DNA of 7,177 bases from JBOHUC01 sp050733935 (GTDB taxonomy: Bacteria > Eisenbacteria > RBG-16-71-46 > DASYSL01), in the NCBI GenBank assembly GCA_050733935.1, contig JBOHUC010000152.1:1-7177 (forward strand), read 5' to 3'. Within the stretch, counting starts at the first letter, position 1. Each line of letters opens with the position of its first letter. The notes beneath the pieces were generated by a model that was not told the DNA's origin, did not search any database, and worked only from the letters and a program-made list of their open reading frames with translations. The position numbers were made by a program, and so were the translations under genes. Shown here one piece after another: positions 5,882 through 7,177 of the stretch.

Positions 5882-6856
5882 ATGGCGGAACGCACGCTGG
5901 TCCAGGCGGTGAACGATGCGCTGCGCGAAGGCATGCGCCGCGACCCGAACGTCGTCGTGATGGGGGAGGACATCGGAAAGGCCGGCGGCGTGTTTCGTGC
6001 GACCGAGGGCCTGCTCGCCGAGTTCGGCCCCGGGCGCGTGCTCGACACGCCGCTTGCCGAAAACGGGATCGTCGGCACCGCGGTCGGGATGGCGCTCTAC
6101 GGGTTGCGACCCGTGGCGGAGATCCAGTTCTCGGACTTCATCTATCCCGCGTTCGATCAGATCGTCTCGGAAGCGGCCAAGATGCGCTACCGCTCGAACA
6201 ACCAGTACAGCGCGCCGGTGGTTGTCCGGGCTCCGGTCGGCGGAGGCATCAAGGGCGGGCTCTACCATTCGCAGAGTCCCGAAGCGTATTTTGCGCACAC
6301 GGCCGGTCTCGTCGTCGTCACTCCGGCGACGCCGTCGGACGCGAAGGGACTCCTGCTTGCGGCACTCGCATCGCCCGATCCCGTGCTCTTCCTCGAGCCC
6401 AAGCGTCTCTACCGGACCGCGAAGGAAGACGTTGCGGACGGCGCCGCCGAAACGCCGATCGGTCAGGCGCGGATCGCGCGCGACGGGACCGACGTGAGCG
6501 TGATCACCTACGGATCCATGACCCCGACGTGCGTCCAGGCGGCCGAGGAAATCGCCGCCGCGGGCGGACCCTCGGTCGAGGTCGTGGATCTGCGCACGCT
6601 GGTCCCGGTCGACGTCGATCGGATTCTCGAGTCGGTGCGGAAGACGGGCCGCGCGGTCGTGGTCCACGAGGCGCCGCGCACGTGCGGTTACGGCGCGGAG
6701 CTTGTGGCCCTGATCGCGGAGCGCGCGCTCATGTCGCTCACGGCACCCATCGCGCGCGTCGCCGGGTTCGACACTCCGTTTCCGTACACGCTCGAGCACG
6801 TCTATCTGCCGGATGCCCGACGCGTCACGAACGCGATCGAGCACGTGATGAGCTAG
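5882..6856 (+). CDS. bkdA2: 2-oxoacid dehydrogenase E1 component, beta subunit (branched-chain type)
   Basis: 324 residues, the usual E1 beta length. With E1 alpha it forms the thiamine-diphosphate-dependent decarboxylase that loads acyl groups onto the E2 lipoyl arm. Seen in order: 'VVMGEDIGKAGGVFRATEGL' (25-44); 'RVLDTPLAENGIVG' (52-65), where Glu60 is the residue expected to contact the thiamine ring; 'AEIQFSDFIYPAFDQI' (79-94); 'RYRSNNQYSAPVVVRAP' (102-118); 'GGLYHSQSPEAYFAH' (125-139); 'DAKGLLLA'; and the C-terminal transketolase part with 'EVVDLRTLVPVD'. The RYRSNN and YHSQSPEA segments favour the branched-chain 2-oxoacid group over classical pyruvate dehydrogenase, but the substrate is not proven. 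The ATG has GGGAGG (5865-5870) inside the end of hldC, with an 11-base spacing. No E1 alpha gene lies upstream, which is unusual; it must be elsewhere, possibly downstream of the window. Confidence 0.93.
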   Translation: MAERTLVQAVNDALREGMRRDPNVVVMGEDIGKAGGVFRATEGLLAEFGPGRVLDTPLAENGIVGTAVGMALYGLRPVAEIQFSDFIYPAFDQIVSEAAKMRYRSNNQYSAPVVVRAPVGGGIKGGLYHSQSPEAYFAHTAGLVVVTPATPSDAKGLLLAALASPDPVLFLEPKRLYRTAKEDVADGAAETPIGQARIARDGTDVSVITYGSMTPTCVQAAEEIAAAGGPSVEVVDLRTLVPVDVDRILESVRKTGRAVVVHEAPRTCGYGAELVALIAERALMSLTAPIARVAGFDTPFPYTLEHVYLPDARRVTNAIEHVMS

Positions 6857-6860
6857 GAGA
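6855..6860 (+). promoter_or_regulatory. Ribosome binding site of the E2 gene
   Basis: AGGAGA lies 5 bases before the GTG at 6866 and shares its first bases with the TAG stop of the E1 beta gene. It supports the GTG start and tight co-translation of E1 beta and E2. Confidence 0.75.
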
Positions 6861-6865
6861 CCATC

Positions 6866-7177
6866 GTGGCCTTCGAGTTCAAGCTGCCGGACATTGGCGA
6901 GGGTGTGGCCGAGGCGGAGATCGTGAAGTGGCTCGTCCACGAGGGACAGGCCGTCGCCGAGGATCAGCCCCTCGTCGAAGTGCTGACCGACAAGGCGACG
7001 GTCGAGATCCCTTCGCCGCGCGCGGGCACGATCGCGCGCCTCGGTGCGGCCGAGGGCGCGGTCGTTCCAGTGGGGAGCGTGCTGGTCGTGATCGAAACCG
7101 CCGGCGCCCCGCAGGCGGCGGTCCCCGGCGCGTCCGCCGCGCATGCGGCCTCTGCCGCGCACGCCACGTCCGTTGCG
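6866..7177 (+). CDS. bkdB: 2-oxoacid dehydrogenase E2 (dihydrolipoamide acyltransferase), 3'-truncated
   Basis: The first 104 residues of an E2 core protein, running in frame to the window edge. A complete lipoyl domain (about 1-79) starts 'FKLPDIGEGVAEAEIVKW' and carries the lipoyl-attachment Lys43 in 'VEVLTDKATVEIPSP' (Lys codon 6992-6994). From about 80 it becomes an Ala/Pro-rich flexible linker, with two 'SAAHA' units near the cut. The peripheral-subunit-binding and catalytic acyltransferase domains lie outside the window. In the complex the swinging arm takes the acyl group from E1 and passes it to CoA. The wording around the lipoyl lysine resembles branched-chain E2 proteins, agreeing with the E1 beta gene 9 bases upstream. 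The GTG start has AGGAGA 5 bases before it. Confidence 0.92.
   Translation, partial: MAFEFKLPDIGEGVAEAEIVKWLVHEGQAVAEDQPLVEVLTDKATVEIPSPRAGTIARLGAAEGAVVPVGSVLVVIETAGAPQAAVPGASAAHAASAAHATSVA

Noticed and set aside
4838..7162. A 774-codon open frame on the minus strand across hldA, hldC, E1 beta and E2
   Set aside because: It lies wholly antisense to four clearly recognisable genes. Its translation is Arg/His/Asp-rich with no recognisable domain, as expected of antisense frames in GC-rich DNA.
7126..7177. Ala/His-rich repetitive end as a possible low-complexity or repeat element
   Set aside because: It is the normal flexible linker after an E2 lipoyl domain, simply cut by the window end.

Overview
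This is a compact, visibly GC-rich (roughly two thirds G+C by eye) bacterial chromosomal segment. It holds eight protein genes, two of them cut by the window edges. I see no tRNA, rRNA, CRISPR array, insertion sequence or phage gene. Synthesis of heptose for lipopolysaccharide implies a Gram-negative (diderm) organism. High GC, GTG/TTG starts, a GAF-kinase-receiver hybrid and a branched-chain 2-oxoacid dehydrogenase fit Myxococcota, Gemmatimonadota, Eisenbacteria-like or related lineages. The sequence alone does not decide between them.

Left block (+ strand): the 3' part of a short-chain dehydrogenase/reductase (to 605), then, after a 41-base gap, a soluble hybrid sensor kinase (GAF, HisKA, HATPase, receiver). 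The kinase ends at a convergent junction where a GC hairpin lies between, and partly includes, two facing TAG stop codons.

Middle block (- strand): a two-gene unit read leftward from about 4188. First is a uroporphyrinogen-decarboxylase-superfamily protein carrying the H-x-C...C pattern of the zinc-dependent MtaA/CmuA methyltransferase branch rather than the HemE signature. After 23 bases comes an exported peroxiredoxin-fold protein with no cysteine in its mature part. Both genes have a strong GGAGG ribosome binding site, and a plausible sigma70-type promoter precedes the pair.

Right block (+ strand): from a divergent promoter region, heptose-7-phosphate kinase (TTG start), heptose-1-phosphate adenylyltransferase (4-base overlap), 2-oxoacid dehydrogenase E1 beta (3-base gap) and the lipoyl domain of E2 (9-base gap, cut by the window end). 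The two heptose enzymes are the separate halves of what is one fused protein (HldE) in enterobacteria. Their close linkage to a dehydrogenase complex whose E1 alpha gene is not upstream is the oddest gene-order feature.

Most of the window is ordinary metabolism and signalling. I found no convincing new multi-gene system. The best leads are the URO-D paralogue plus cysteine-less peroxiredoxin pair, the joined hld-bkd cluster, and some small structures: the convergent-stop hairpin, a tandem heptamer inside a gene, and a possible anti-Shine-Dalgarno in the hldA leader.
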